This document shows, piece by piece, positions 34,734 to 43,379 of a stretch of 64,000 bases of DNA; positions within the stretch are counted from its first letter, which is position 1; every line of letters starts with the position of its first letter. The DNA lies in contig NZ_CP049870.1 in the NCBI RefSeq assembly GCF_011301715.1, positions 1,364,001 to 1,428,000 on the forward strand, in the 5' to 3' direction. Below the pieces are notes generated by a model that was not told the origin of the DNA, made no database searches, and worked only from the letters and a program-made list of their open reading frames with translations. Source of the stretch: Sphingomonas sp. HDW15A (GTDB taxonomy: Bacteria; Pseudomonadota; Alphaproteobacteria; Sphingomonadales; Sphingomonadaceae). A program made the position numbers and the translations under genes.

Positions 34734-36475
34734 CTGGCGGGCGGCGTCCAGCCGGCTGGAGTGAGGTCGATCACCCGGCCCTTCTGCGGCACAGGCGGAC
34801 TGGATTTGAGGTACGCCTCGGTCGCATCTAGGTCGAGGCCGCCATCGACCGGATTGGTGCCAGCTGCCAGCGCCGTGAAACCGTCGCCCCCCGACGCGAG
34901 GAAATTGTTGACCGTCACGCGATAGGTCCGGGTAGGATCGATCGGCCTGCCGTCGAGCAGGATGCTGACGATCCGCTGCCCAGCCGGCCGCGACTTGTCG
35001 AACGAGAACCGGACGTTAGCCGAAGGCATGATGAGGTTCGGCCGAGCGACGGTGTTGGTGCCGCTGTCGAATTGCTGCTCAAGCACGGCCTTCACCTGCG
35101 CCCCCGTAAGGCTGATCGTGACCAGATTGTTGGCGAACGGCTGGAGCGCGAAAATCTGGCCGTAGGTGACCGTGCCGTCGGGGCCGGGAATGAGGTCTGT
35201 CCGCGCCCCGCCGTTGTTCATGAAGCCGAAGTCGGCTGCGCCCTTCGCAGGATTCCTCGCGACGAACAGCTGCCCGTCGGCGATGAATTCCGACGCCTGA
35301 GATTCACCGCTGATGCTGCCTTTTTCGAGCGGAGCGGAGAGTTTTCCGACTGGTCGATCCGCGATGACCGACGCTGCCGCCTTGTAGCGCTGGACGAGAC
35401 TCGCGACGCCGGGATCGGCAGCGAAAACGCGATAGGCCGGATTGAGCGGCGCTTGTACACGAGCGTTGTCGATCGGTTCGCCCTGCACAGGCACGAACTC
35501 GGCGCGCTGATCGATAAGCGTGCCATCCGGAGCGAAGCTCAATCGGATGTCGGTGACGAGCGCGCCATAGCGGCCAGCGCTGGTGAGGAGACGTCGGGCG
35601 CCATTGTTGGGCGGCCTTTGGCAGATGTAAGCTTGATGCGTGTGGCCGGAGACGACGAGGTCGATGGCCGGATCGAGCTTCGCCAGAATCGGCATGATGT
35701 CGCCGGACAGGCCCGGGCATGACGGGTCATCAAATTTTCCATCTGTCGCCCCGCCCTGGTGGATCAGCAAGACGATTGCCTTGGCGCCATTTTGCTTAAG
35801 GTAGGGCACCAAAGCATTTGCGGTGCCCGCTTCGTCAAGAAAAGCAAGGCCCTTCACGCCATCCGGAGAGACCAGGGTGCCGGTCTCCTTCAAGGTCATG
35901 CCGATGAAGCCGATGCGCACGCCTCCAATGTCACGGATAGCAGTCGACGGGAACAGGTTGTTGCTCCCTTCCAGCACGTTCGCCGCGAGATACTGAAAGC
36001 CAGCGCCCGTGAACGCTTCCAGCGCGCAGGACTGGCGCGTTTCACGCGCCTGCTTTTCGCGGCAACCTCCGGCCTGCATTCGCTTCAGCTCGGCAGGGCC
36101 GCGGTCGAATTCGTGATTGCCGACGGCGGCCAGTGCGAGGCCGCTGTCGCTAAGCGCCCGAACCGTCGGTTCGTCGTAATAAAGCGAGGACACGAGCGGA
36201 CTGGCACTGATGAGATCGCCAGCGGCGACGGTGATGCTCGCAGGCGTGCGGACTTCCCTCAATGCCGTCGCCAGATAAGCGGCGCCTCCGACCGGGACCT
36301 TGCCCTTCGATCCCTCATAAGCGAGGCCTGGCGGTTCGAGATTGCCGTGAAAGTCGTTGATCGCCAGGATTTGGACCTCGAGCGGCGGAGGCGGGGGTAC
36401 AGTCGGCGGCGGCGTCGGCAGCGACGAGCAGCTAGCGAGAAATGCCAGCGAAAGGACAGCGGCGAGACGACGCAT
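34730..36475 (-). CDS. 5'-nucleotidase/UshA-family metallophosphoesterase lipoprotein
   Basis: This 581-residue exported enzyme starts with a lipoprotein signal (RRLAAVLSLAFLASC), then a Pro-rich spacer, the calcineurin-like metal-binding domain (NDFHGNLEP, GDLISASP, GNHEFDRG, GHTHQ) and the UshA-type 5'-nucleotidase C-terminal substrate domain (ending NNFLASGGDGFTAL...). It probably removes phosphate from external nucleotides, giving nucleosides for the nearby CNT transporter. Start at 36475; the ATG at 36490 adds five residues before the signal. Confidence 0.93.
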   Translation of the reverse strand: MRRLAAVLSLAFLASCSSLPTPPPTVPPPPPLEVQILAINDFHGNLEPPGLAYEGSKGKVPVGGAAYLATALREVRTPASITVAAGDLISASPLVSSLYYDEPTVRALSDSGLALAAVGNHEFDRGPAELKRMQAGGCREKQARETRQSCALEAFTGAGFQYLAANVLEGSNNLFPSTAIRDIGGVRIGFIGMTLKETGTLVSPDGVKGLAFLDEAGTANALVPYLKQNGAKAIVLLIHQGGATDGKFDDPSCPGLSGDIMPILAKLDPAIDLVVSGHTHQAYICQRPPNNGARRLLTSAGRYGALVTDIRLSFAPDGTLIDQRAEFVPVQGEPIDNARVQAPLNPAYRVFAADPGVASLVQRYKAAASVIADRPVGKLSAPLEKGSISGESQASEFIADGQLFVARNPAKGAADFGFMNNGGARTDLIPGPDGTVTYGQIFALQPFANNLVTISLTGAQVKAVLEQQFDSGTNTVARPNLIMPSANVRFSFDKSRPAGQRIVSILLDGRPIDPTRTYRVTVNNFLASGGDGFTALAAGTNPVDGGLDLDATEAYLKSSPPVPQKGRVIDLTPAGWTPPAS

Positions 36476-36534
36476 CGACGAATGCTCCAATCAGTGATTG
36501 CGGCAACGCTTAGCCGCGGTCAGAAGACAATGCC

Positions 36535-36992
36535 ATGACTGACGATGAACTGGTCGCCGCCGCGCGCGACGCCGCTTTGAAGGCCTATGCCCCCTATTCC
36601 CGCTTTTCGGTCGGTTGCGCGATCGAAGGTGCGGACGGAACAATAGTCACGGGCGCGAACATGGAGAACGCCTGCTATCGACTGGGGCTCTGCGCCGAGC
36701 AAAGCGCGCTCACCGCTGCGGCGCATGCGTTCGGCCTTGGCAATGTCGCCCGAATAGCGGTCGCGGGGGCGACGGATCGGGAAGCGCGCTCAAAGGCGAC
36801 TCACCTGTCACGCCATGCGGCGGCTGCCGTCAGGCGATCCTCGAGGCTAGCCAGTTGGGCGGACGCGACATCGAGGTGCTCTGTGCGTCGGGCGACGGAA
36901 AGAGGGTCGAGCGGCATCGGCTCTCCGCGCTCATTCCCAACGGTTTCGGTCCGTCGAGCCTCGCTGACTCGGCGCGGGATGGCGCTTCCTAG
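36535..36992 (+). CDS. cdd: cytidine deaminase, apparent frameshift at 36765-36769
   Basis: Cdd deaminates cytidine and deoxycytidine. The first half is clear: YSRFSVGCAIEGADG and GANMENACYRLGLCAEQSAL (zinc Cys and catalytic Glu). The frame then shifts; the second half in the next frame has SPVTPCGGCRQAILE, the second zinc pair, and ends near 36992. Adding one G to GGGGG at 36765-36769 fuses them into a 152-residue enzyme (VARIAVAGGDGSGS). Real loss is possible because cdd is dispensable, but the pattern matches the other breaks here. Confidence 0.9.
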
Positions 36993-37882
36993 TGCATCAT
37001 GACTAGCGGAAGGTCACAGGCGTCCAGTAAAGTGCTTGTGACCCCGCCGAAGAAATATTGGCCGACCCGGCTGTGATTGTAGCTGCCCATGACGATGTAG
37101 GCCGCGTGATAGGCCTTGGCCTGCGCAACGAGCAGGGCCGCGATGGCGGAGCCATCGGCCGATCCCGGGGGTTCGATCGTCAACTCGGCATGTACGTCGT
37201 GCCGCGATAGATATTCGAGTAGCCGCGTGCCCGGAAATTCATCGCCCTTCTTCTCTTCGCTGGCCTGGATGATCCGGACGTTGCCGGCGACCTGGAGCAG
37301 GCCAATCGACGCGCGAACGGCATTGGCAGCCTCATAGCTTCCATCCCAGGCGACGACCGCGTTTCCGAGCGGGTCGAATGTCCCCCCATCACAGGCCGGG
37401 ACGAGCAACGGCGTCCGCGAGCGGTGAAGGATGTCGGCAAGCAGTCCCGAATTCGAGGGAAGCACATCGCTCTGGTGCGAATCTCTCCCAGTTACGACAA
37501 GGTCGCTTAGAGCGCCGAAACGCACGACCTGCGTAGCGATATTGCCGGTAACCTGCTCATAATCCCAGCTGACGTCTTCGGAACGCAATTCGTCCTCGAT
37601 CCGAGCGCGAAGCCGCGCCTCCTCCTCGTCGAGAGCGCGGATCACGTCGCTCATGACAAACACACCGCCGAAGGCATCGAACGCGACATACGCTTCGACC
37701 GGAGTGATGTGGACGCAATGCAAATGGGCGTCGCACGTCCTGGCGATCGACAGCGCCGCTTCAAGTCGCTCCCCAACCGATCGATCGTTCTGAACGTGGA
37801 GCAGGATCGTCTTGATCCCGCCGCGGCTTCGCCGGTCTGTCGATGACGGACGATCGAGGGTGACAGGCATTTCGCTGGTCAT
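36989..37882 (-). CDS. tandem universal stress protein
   Basis: This 297-residue protein contains two Usp domains. The first (about 20-150) opens GIKTILLHVQNDRSVGERLEAALSIA, and the second (about 165-297) opens GNAVVAWDGSYEAANAVRASI and ends with the nucleotide-binding pattern VMGSYNHSRVGQYFFGGVTSTLL. Tandem Usps of this size (UspE-like) respond to starvation and oxidative stress. It overlaps the end of the convergent cdd by 4 bp. Confidence 0.88.
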   Translation of the reverse strand: MTSEMPVTLDRPSSTDRRSRGGIKTILLHVQNDRSVGERLEAALSIARTCDAHLHCVHITPVEAYVAFDAFGGVFVMSDVIRALDEEEARLRARIEDELRSEDVSWDYEQVTGNIATQVVRFGALSDLVVTGRDSHQSDVLPSNSGLLADILHRSRTPLLVPACDGGTFDPLGNAVVAWDGSYEAANAVRASIGLLQVAGNVRIIQASEEKKGDEFPGTRLLEYLSRHDVHAELTIEPPGSADGSAIAALLVAQAKAYHAAYIVMGSYNHSRVGQYFFGGVTSTLLDACDLPLVMMH

Positions 37883-38042
37883 CGCCTTGCTCCTAGCGGC
37901 GGCAACCAGATCTTGGTGGCGAAACGGCCCGCCGGCGCCATTGTCGCGAGACTATTATCGCCATAGCAGAAATGAAACGCTTTGACCCCGATCAAATCCC
38001 TGTTCGGATTGCCAGGGTAAGCGGCAGTAGAAGGAGTCCGAG

Positions 38043-38429
38043 ATGCACGAGATCATCCAAAGTCCGAGCGACGTGGTTGCCGTGAAAATCAGCGGGAAGA
38101 TCACGCTCGATGACCTGAAGGCCATTATGGACCGACTGGACGAGGTCATGGCTGAGCATGAAAAGGTCCATGTCTTCGCCGAAACTCAGGGAATCGAGGG
38201 CGTGGAATTGAGCGCGCTCCCGGAACATATGCGGCGCGCCTTTCCGCTGTTCAGTCAGCTCAACCGGTTTGGACGGGTCGCAGTCGTCGCCGACCAGGCC
38301 TGGATCCGCGCCGGAACGCGGCTGGAAAGCGCCATGCTTCCGAACATCAGCTACCGAACCTACATGCCGGAAGAACGCGAAGAGGCTCTGGGCTGGGTGT
38401 GCGGGCCGGCGATGGCCGCGGCGAACTGA
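38043..38429 (+). CDS. SpoIIAA-like STAS protein
   Basis: The 128-residue protein is a single SpoIIAA-like (DUF3478) domain: VVAVKISGKITLDDLKAIMDRLDEVM, VHVFAETQGIEGVELSALPEHMR, VAVVADQAWIRAGTRLES. The family has an anti-sigma-antagonist/CRAL-TRIO-type fold but no known phosphorylated Ser role in most bacteria. GGAGTCCGAG lies just before the ATG. It is a single gene; the repeats at 38432-38501 follow immediately. Confidence 0.86.
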   Translation: MHEIIQSPSDVVAVKISGKITLDDLKAIMDRLDEVMAEHEKVHVFAETQGIEGVELSALPEHMRRAFPLFSQLNRFGRVAVVADQAWIRAGTRLESAMLPNISYRTYMPEEREEALGWVCGPAMAAAN

Positions 38430-38431
38430 AG

Positions 38432-38501
38432 TGACGGATGTCCCCCGGACATCCTACTTCACCAAATCGAAATGACGGATGTACCCGGACATCCTACTTC
38501 A
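38432..38501. repeat. two direct repeats with internal hairpin
   Basis: A 29-30 bp unit (TGACGGATGT ... CGGACATCCTACTTCA) occurs at 38432-38461 and 38473-38501, nearly identical. Each carries an inverted repeat GGATGTCC/GGACATCC (perfect in copy 1, one base changed in copy 2). Copy 2 overlaps the last codons of the convergent oxygenase gene, so copy 1 looks like a partial duplication of that gene end plus its terminator-like hairpin. Confidence 0.75.
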
Positions 38502-39447
38502 ATTTGATCTCGCGCAGCCGTTCCTGGAGGTATTCGTCGGCACTGATCGGCGCCCATTTCGGCTCTTCGCCCTGAGGCACGGTTCCGGGCAGCGCCTCGA
38601 TCAGGAAATCCGACCGGAAGTGAAGGAAGAAGGGCATCGAATAGCGCGCCTTCGAGGCCCGGTCGGGAGCCGGATTGATGACACGATGGCTGGTCGAGCG
38701 AAGCTTCCCGTTGGTCAGGCGCTGGAGCATGTCGCCGATGTTGATCACCAGCTCGCCTGGCTTCGGGCGGACGTCGAGCCAGCGGCCGTCTTTCGTCAGC
38801 AGTTGCAACCCCGCCTCCTCGGCCCCAAGCAGCAAGGTGATGGTGTTGATGTCCTCATGCGCGCCGGCGCGAATGTGGTTGCCGGTTGGCTTGTCGATCG
38901 GCGGATAGTGAAGCAGCCGCATCACGGAATTGCCGTCGCGAACGGTGTCGGTGAAAAATTCCTCGTCGAGCTTGAGGAAGCGCGCGACGGCGCGGAGGAT
39001 TTTCACCCCCGCCTCGTCGAATGCGGCGTAAAGGCGCTGGAAGGTTTCCTTGAAGCCGGGCACTTCTGACGGCCACAGGTTGTCCGGCATATGACCACGG
39101 AACCGGTGCCCTTCGGGAAGGTCGCGGCCGACGTGCCAGAATTCCTTGAGGTCGTGCGCCGACGCACCTTTGGCGGTTTCGATTCCGAACGGCGTGTAGC
39201 CGCGCGCTCCCCCGCCGCCTTCGACATGATATTTGCGCTTCACATCTTCCGGCAAGGCAAAGAACTGCTTCGCCTTTTCTTCTGCATCGTCGATCAGGTC
39301 CTGAGGAATGCCGTGGTCGCGAATGATCGCGAAGCCATAGTCGACGAAGCTGTGACCGAGCTCGTCTGAGAAGGCCTTGGGATCTGTGTCGGCATCCTTC
39401 AGAGAAACGGACGCAACATTGTCGCTGGTGATGATGTCAGTGCTCAT
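38494..39447 (-). CDS. isopenicillin N synthase-type 2OG-Fe(II) oxygenase
   Basis: This 317-residue enzyme has the DIOX_N domain (about 25-140: FSDELGHSFVDYGFAIIRDHG) and the 2OG-FeII_Oxy domain. The iron triad is visible as H-E-D in AGAHEDINTITLLLGA and the distal His in TSHRVINP, with the R-x-S 2-oxoglutarate site in ARYSMPFF. Such enzymes hydroxylate or oxidise small molecules; the substrate is unknown and no pathway genes sit next to it. Start at 39447; the longer frame to 39483 is less likely. Confidence 0.9.
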   Translation of the reverse strand: MSTDIITSDNVASVSLKDADTDPKAFSDELGHSFVDYGFAIIRDHGIPQDLIDDAEEKAKQFFALPEDVKRKYHVEGGGGARGYTPFGIETAKGASAHDLKEFWHVGRDLPEGHRFRGHMPDNLWPSEVPGFKETFQRLYAAFDEAGVKILRAVARFLKLDEEFFTDTVRDGNSVMRLLHYPPIDKPTGNHIRAGAHEDINTITLLLGAEEAGLQLLTKDGRWLDVRPKPGELVINIGDMLQRLTNGKLRSTSHRVINPAPDRASKARYSMPFFLHFRSDFLIEALPGTVPQGEEPKWAPISADEYLQERLREIKLK

Positions 39448-39504
39448 GAACGCGCCTCTACTCCCGCCGCCGTTGCCACGCAATTGACGGCAATCAAAGG
39501 CGAA

Positions 39505-40851
39505 TTACGGCATCATCAGTCCTGCGAGCGCCGCCGACATCAGGTTGGCTAGCGAACCTGCGAGCAGTGCCTTGAGGCCAAGTTTGGCGATAACCGGCCG
39601 CTGGTTGGGGGCAAGGTTGCCGACGACGGCTAACTGAATGGCAATCGAGCTGAAATTGGCAAAGCCGCACAGCGCGAAAATGACGATCGCCCGGCTACGG
39701 TCGCTCAGGGCTGCAGCGGCGCCCTGGGCATTGCCGAGATCGATGAACGCAACGAACTCGTTGAGAACGACCTTGGTGCCAAACAGGCCGCCCGCGACCT
39801 GCGCTTCGTTCCATGGAATACCGATGAGATACATCACCGGCGAGAAGATCGCGCCCAGCCCCGCTTGGAGGCTCCAGCCCTGCTGACCTACAGCCTCGCC
39901 GATGCCACCGACCACGCCGTTGACTAGAGCGACCAGCGCGACGAAGGCGAGGACCATTGCGGCGACCGCCACGGCTAGCTTGACGCCGGTTTGCGCGCCT
40001 TGCCCGGCGGCCTGGATGATATTGACCGGTTGCTCGCCCTCTTCGAAGCCGTGGACGTCCAGCTCGTCCTCTGGATTAGCCGGTAGGGCCTCAACCGGAC
40101 GCCCTTCCGGTAACATCGCCGCGGGTCCTTCGCCGCTGATCCGCGACTGCGGCAGCTCGACCTTTTCGGGTTCCGCATGAAGAACCGCGGGATCGTCAGG
40201 CATGATCATCTTGGCCATGAGAATGCCGCCCGGCGCCGACATGAAGGCTGCCGCTAGCAGGTAAGGCAAATATTCATTGCCGAGCAGCCCGGCGTAGGCA
40301 GCCAGGATCGTTCCTGCGACGCCAGCCATGCCGACGGTCATTAGCGTGAACAGATGGCTTGCGGGAAGCGCCGGCAGGTAGGGTCGAACGACGAGTGGAC
40401 TTTCCGACTGGCCGACAAAGATGTTGGCCGCTGCGCCGAGGCTCTCGACCCGGCTGATGCCGGTGACCCAGCCTATCGCTCCGCCGACCCAGCGAACAAT
40501 CCGCTGCATGATCCCAAGATAGTAGAGGATCGAAACGAGCGCGGCGAAGAAGACGATGACCGGCAGCGCGAGCAACGCAAAGTTCTGGCCGAGAGGATCG
40601 CTGGCGAGCCCACCGAAGAGGAATTTGGTGCCCTCGCCGGCATAACCCAGCAGCGCCGCGACGCCGTCGCTCATGCCTTGAATGACCGCGCGTCCGCCGG
40701 TCGTTCGCAGTACCAGGAATGCGATTATGGCCTGTAGGGCAAAGGCAGCCGCTACGACCCGCAACCGTATCGCCTTGCGGTTGGAGGAGAAAAGTACCGC
40801 AATAAGCAAGATGACGGCGATACCGATGACGCCGAGAAGGACGTGATTCAT
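39505..40851 (-). CDS. nupC: concentrative nucleoside transporter (CNT/NupC family)
   Basis: The 448-residue inner membrane protein belongs to the CNT family, importing nucleosides with H+ or Na+. The N-terminal domain, the gate region (VFFAALVSILYYLGIMQRIVRWVGG) and the C-terminal core (GTKVVLNEFVAFIDLG, ALCGFANFSSIAIQ) are all present, the latter holding the conserved N-E-F-V nucleoside-binding motif. An acidic loop insertion (about 245-300) is somewhat long. It starts at the ATG at 40851, just after the LOG and kinase genes in the same direction. Confidence 0.94.
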   Translation of the reverse strand: MNHVLLGVIGIAVILLIAVLFSSNRKAIRLRVVAAAFALQAIIAFLVLRTTGGRAVIQGMSDGVAALLGYAGEGTKFLFGGLASDPLGQNFALLALPVIVFFAALVSILYYLGIMQRIVRWVGGAIGWVTGISRVESLGAAANIFVGQSESPLVVRPYLPALPASHLFTLMTVGMAGVAGTILAAYAGLLGNEYLPYLLAAAFMSAPGGILMAKMIMPDDPAVLHAEPEKVELPQSRISGEGPAAMLPEGRPVEALPANPEDELDVHGFEEGEQPVNIIQAAGQGAQTGVKLAVAVAAMVLAFVALVALVNGVVGGIGEAVGQQGWSLQAGLGAIFSPVMYLIGIPWNEAQVAGGLFGTKVVLNEFVAFIDLGNAQGAAAALSDRSRAIVIFALCGFANFSSIAIQLAVVGNLAPNQRPVIAKLGLKALLAGSLANLMSAALAGLMMP

Positions 40852-40876
40852 GTGAGAACGCCCCTCCCCGGGCGAT

Positions 40877-41454
40877 TTACCAGACGATACCTTGGTTAGC
40901 GCTGGCGGCGGCTTCGTCCAGCATTTTGATTGCCTCAGCTGGTGTGTCGGCAACGAGCAATTGCTCGCGTCGCGCTGGGCTCAAGAATCCGGCATCGCGA
41001 ACATGGTCCATGAAGTCGGCGAACGGGCTCCAGAAATCGCCGACGTTCAGCAGGCAGAACGGCTTCGAGTGGTAGCCGAGCGCGTTCCACGTCCAGGCCT
41101 CGAACAATTCGTCGAGCGTGCCGATGCCCCCGGGCAGACAGAGGAATCCGTCGGCAAGCTCCGTGAACTTGGCTTTCCGCTCATGCATCGTCGTCACCTG
41201 GTAAAGCTCGGTGAGGCCAAGATGCGCGACCTCCTGCTCGACCAGCGCGTGCGGGATGACTCCATAGGCCTGGCCACCGGCTTCAAGGACGGTGTCGGCC
41301 ATGATTCCCATCAGCCCAAGACGCCCGCCGCCGTAGACCAGATCGATTTTCCGGCGCGCCAGTTCCAGCGCCAGCTCACGCGCCGTATCCGCGAACATTT
41401 CGTCGCTGCCCGGGCCGAGCCGCAATAGACCGCGATCCGTTTCAATGTGGTCAT
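40877..41454 (-). CDS. LOG-family cytokinin-type phosphoribohydrolase, apparent frameshift at 41412-41414
   Basis: LOG proteins hydrolyse nucleoside 5'-monophosphates (AMP-like, cytokinin ribotides) to base and ribose-5-phosphate. YGGGRLGLMG and the catalytic PGGIGTLDELFEAWTW are intact. The N-terminus MTTLKRIAVYCGSA is in a different frame from the rest (PGSDEMFADTARELAL). Adding one base to GGG at 41412-41414 joins them into a 192-residue enzyme. Its ATG (41454) overlaps the kinase stop (ATGA), so the two are coupled. It is the middle gene of kinase-LOG-nupC. Confidence 0.9.
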
Positions 41455-42437
41455 AGCCGAACAAGCGCTTTCAAATCCGCCTCCGGCCTCGCGCCGAAGT
41501 GCGATATGATCTCCGCTGCCGCCGTTGCACCCGTATGCAGGCATCGCGCAAGGTCGTGTCTGCGCGCTCTCGCCGCGAGAAAGCCGGCGGCGAACAGGTC
41601 GCCGGCGCCGGTCGTGTCGACGACCCGCTCAACCGGTGCCGCCGGGACCTCGACCCCCTCGCCATCGGCAAAGGCGATCGCGCCATGCTCCCCGCGAGTC
41701 ACAACCAGGCACGGCACCTTGTCGGCGACGCTCGCGATCGCCTGCCCCAACGATTGGTCGCCCGTGAGTTGCATCAATTCCAGCTCGTTGGCGAAAAGCA
41801 GGTCAATTCCGCGGTCGCGGATCATCTGGCTGAATGTCTCCCGCCGGCCCGGCATGCAGACGCTTTCGGACAGCGTAAATGCAATCTCGCGGTTCGCGGC
41901 ATGTGCGGTCTCGATCGCCTTGAGCATCGCAGCCCGCGGCTTTTCCGGTCCCCACAAATAGCCTTCCAGGAACAGGATCGCGCTATTGGCGATCTTGTCC
42001 GAATCCAGCGCGTCCGGAGTCAGCTCGTGACTTGCGCCGGGGCATGTGTTCATCGTCCGGTGGGCATCGGGCGTGACGAGAATCAGGCAACGGCCGGTCG
42101 GTTTCGAGCCGTTGGCAAGCGGAGGCGTATCGTAGTCGACCCCGAGCGCGGTCATATCGTGGCGAAAAATGGTGCCAAGCTGGTCGTCGGCGACCTGGCC
42201 GATGAAGGCGGCGCGGCCACCCATCGCGGCGATGCCGGCCATAGAGTTGGCAGCCGATCCGCCGCTGGTTTCCTGTGCCGTTCCCATCGCTGCATAAAGC
42301 CTGTCCGCGGCGTCGGTATCGAGCAGCTGCATCGATCCCTTGGGCAAATCGTGCTCGGCCAGGAAGGCGTCGTCGCAAGTGGCGATGACGTCGACGATCG
42401 CATCGCCAATGGCAACGATATCATATTGAGAATCCAT
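41451..42437 (-). CDS. PfkB-family nucleoside kinase (adenosine kinase-like)
   Basis: The 328-residue kinase carries the ribokinase signatures: GGSAANSMAGIAAMGG near residue 60 and DTTGAGDLFAAGFLAAR near 280, with catalytic Asp and anion hole. In alphaproteobacteria this subgroup is usually adenosine kinase, making AMP from adenosine; a sugar kinase is the alternative. Being coupled to LOG and followed by the CNT nucleoside transporter favours adenosine or a related nucleoside. It heads a three-gene operon. Confidence 0.88.
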   Translation of the reverse strand: MDSQYDIVAIGDAIVDVIATCDDAFLAEHDLPKGSMQLLDTDAADRLYAAMGTAQETSGGSAANSMAGIAAMGGRAAFIGQVADDQLGTIFRHDMTALGVDYDTPPLANGSKPTGRCLILVTPDAHRTMNTCPGASHELTPDALDSDKIANSAILFLEGYLWGPEKPRAAMLKAIETAHAANREIAFTLSESVCMPGRRETFSQMIRDRGIDLLFANELELMQLTGDQSLGQAIASVADKVPCLVVTRGEHGAIAFADGEGVEVPAAPVERVVDTTGAGDLFAAGFLAARARRHDLARCLHTGATAAAEIISHFGARPEADLKALVRL

Positions 42438-42520
42438 GGTTGGCGGGCGCTAGCGGTGGCGTCGGGGCCGGTCAATAAAAGGCTTGCGGGCGCGAAACGA
42501 GGCATTACCCATTCGCGGCC

Positions 42521-43182
42521 ATGAGCACTGAACCCAATCCCTAGCACGCGCGCCCTGGCCGCTGACCCCGTCGCTTTTTGCCTTCGCCATTTTCTATGGC
42601 GGGATGGTGTGCATCGCCGGGGTTCTCGGCAACAAGCAGGTGGCGCTCGGGCCGCTGGCGGTCGAAGCGGGAATCTTCGCCTTCCTGTTGCTGGTGGTCA
42701 CATCGAGCGCGGTGGCCGAGCTTCACGGACGCGAGACCGCGAACCGCCTTGTCCTGTGGGGTTTCGTGCCCCTGCTGATGTCACTCGGATTGACGCTGCT
42801 GGTGCTCGCCGTTCCGGCGGCCAAGGAAATGGATCCTGCTCGCCTTGGCGCGTTCGAGACCATGATGCTCGCGACGCCGCGAATCTGGCTCGCGGGGATC
42901 GTCGCCTACGGCATTTCGACCCTGCTCAACGTGACGATTTTCGCAAAGCTCAAAGGCCGCGAAGGCTCGCGGCTGCTGTGGTTCCGCTCGGCCGTCGCGA
43001 GCGTACTCAGCCAGGTGGTGGACACCCTGCTGTTCATATCGATCGCTTTCTATGGCGTGTTTCCGATCGCCGACCTGCTGCTCGGCCAGATGCTGGCCAA
43101 GGTCGTGCTTTCGATCGTCATGGTGCCGCCACTCATCTACCTCATGGTGGCAATCGGGAGGCGGCTTGATTCTCGGGCCTAG
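42521..43182 (+). CDS. yhhQ: queuosine-precursor transporter (YhhQ/QPTR), apparent frameshift at 42539-42541
   Basis: This inner-membrane protein imports queuosine precursors (preQ0/preQ1). Six helices are visible (SLFAFAIFYGGMVCIAGVLG, GIFAFLLLVVTSSAVAELHG...) and VLSQVVDTLLFISIAFYG is family-typical. The ATG at 42521 gives only MSTEPNP before a stop; adding one C to CCC at 42539-42541 continues as LARAPWPLTPSLFAFAIFYGG and yields 220 residues. Starting at 42604 would cut into the first helix. It supplements the queC/queE route at 21-22 kb. Confidence 0.88.
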
Positions 43183-43379
43183 CTGACACTCTTGTAATCA
43201 AACGTATTTCCTGCTGTAGGCCCGCGCGAGTCGGCGCGGCGGGTCACCCGTGGCCTCCGCGCAACGTTCTCGAAAAATCGTCGCAAGGCCATTCGTGGTC
43301 CGTAATCCAAGTGTCGCAATGCCGGTATAGCTGCGTTGCGAATCGCAATTCGTCGCACCACCCGTGGGGGGTTATCACC

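Noticed and set aside
38432..38501. CRISPR-like direct repeats
   Set aside because: Only two units, 12-base gap, no cas genes; treated as a simple duplication.
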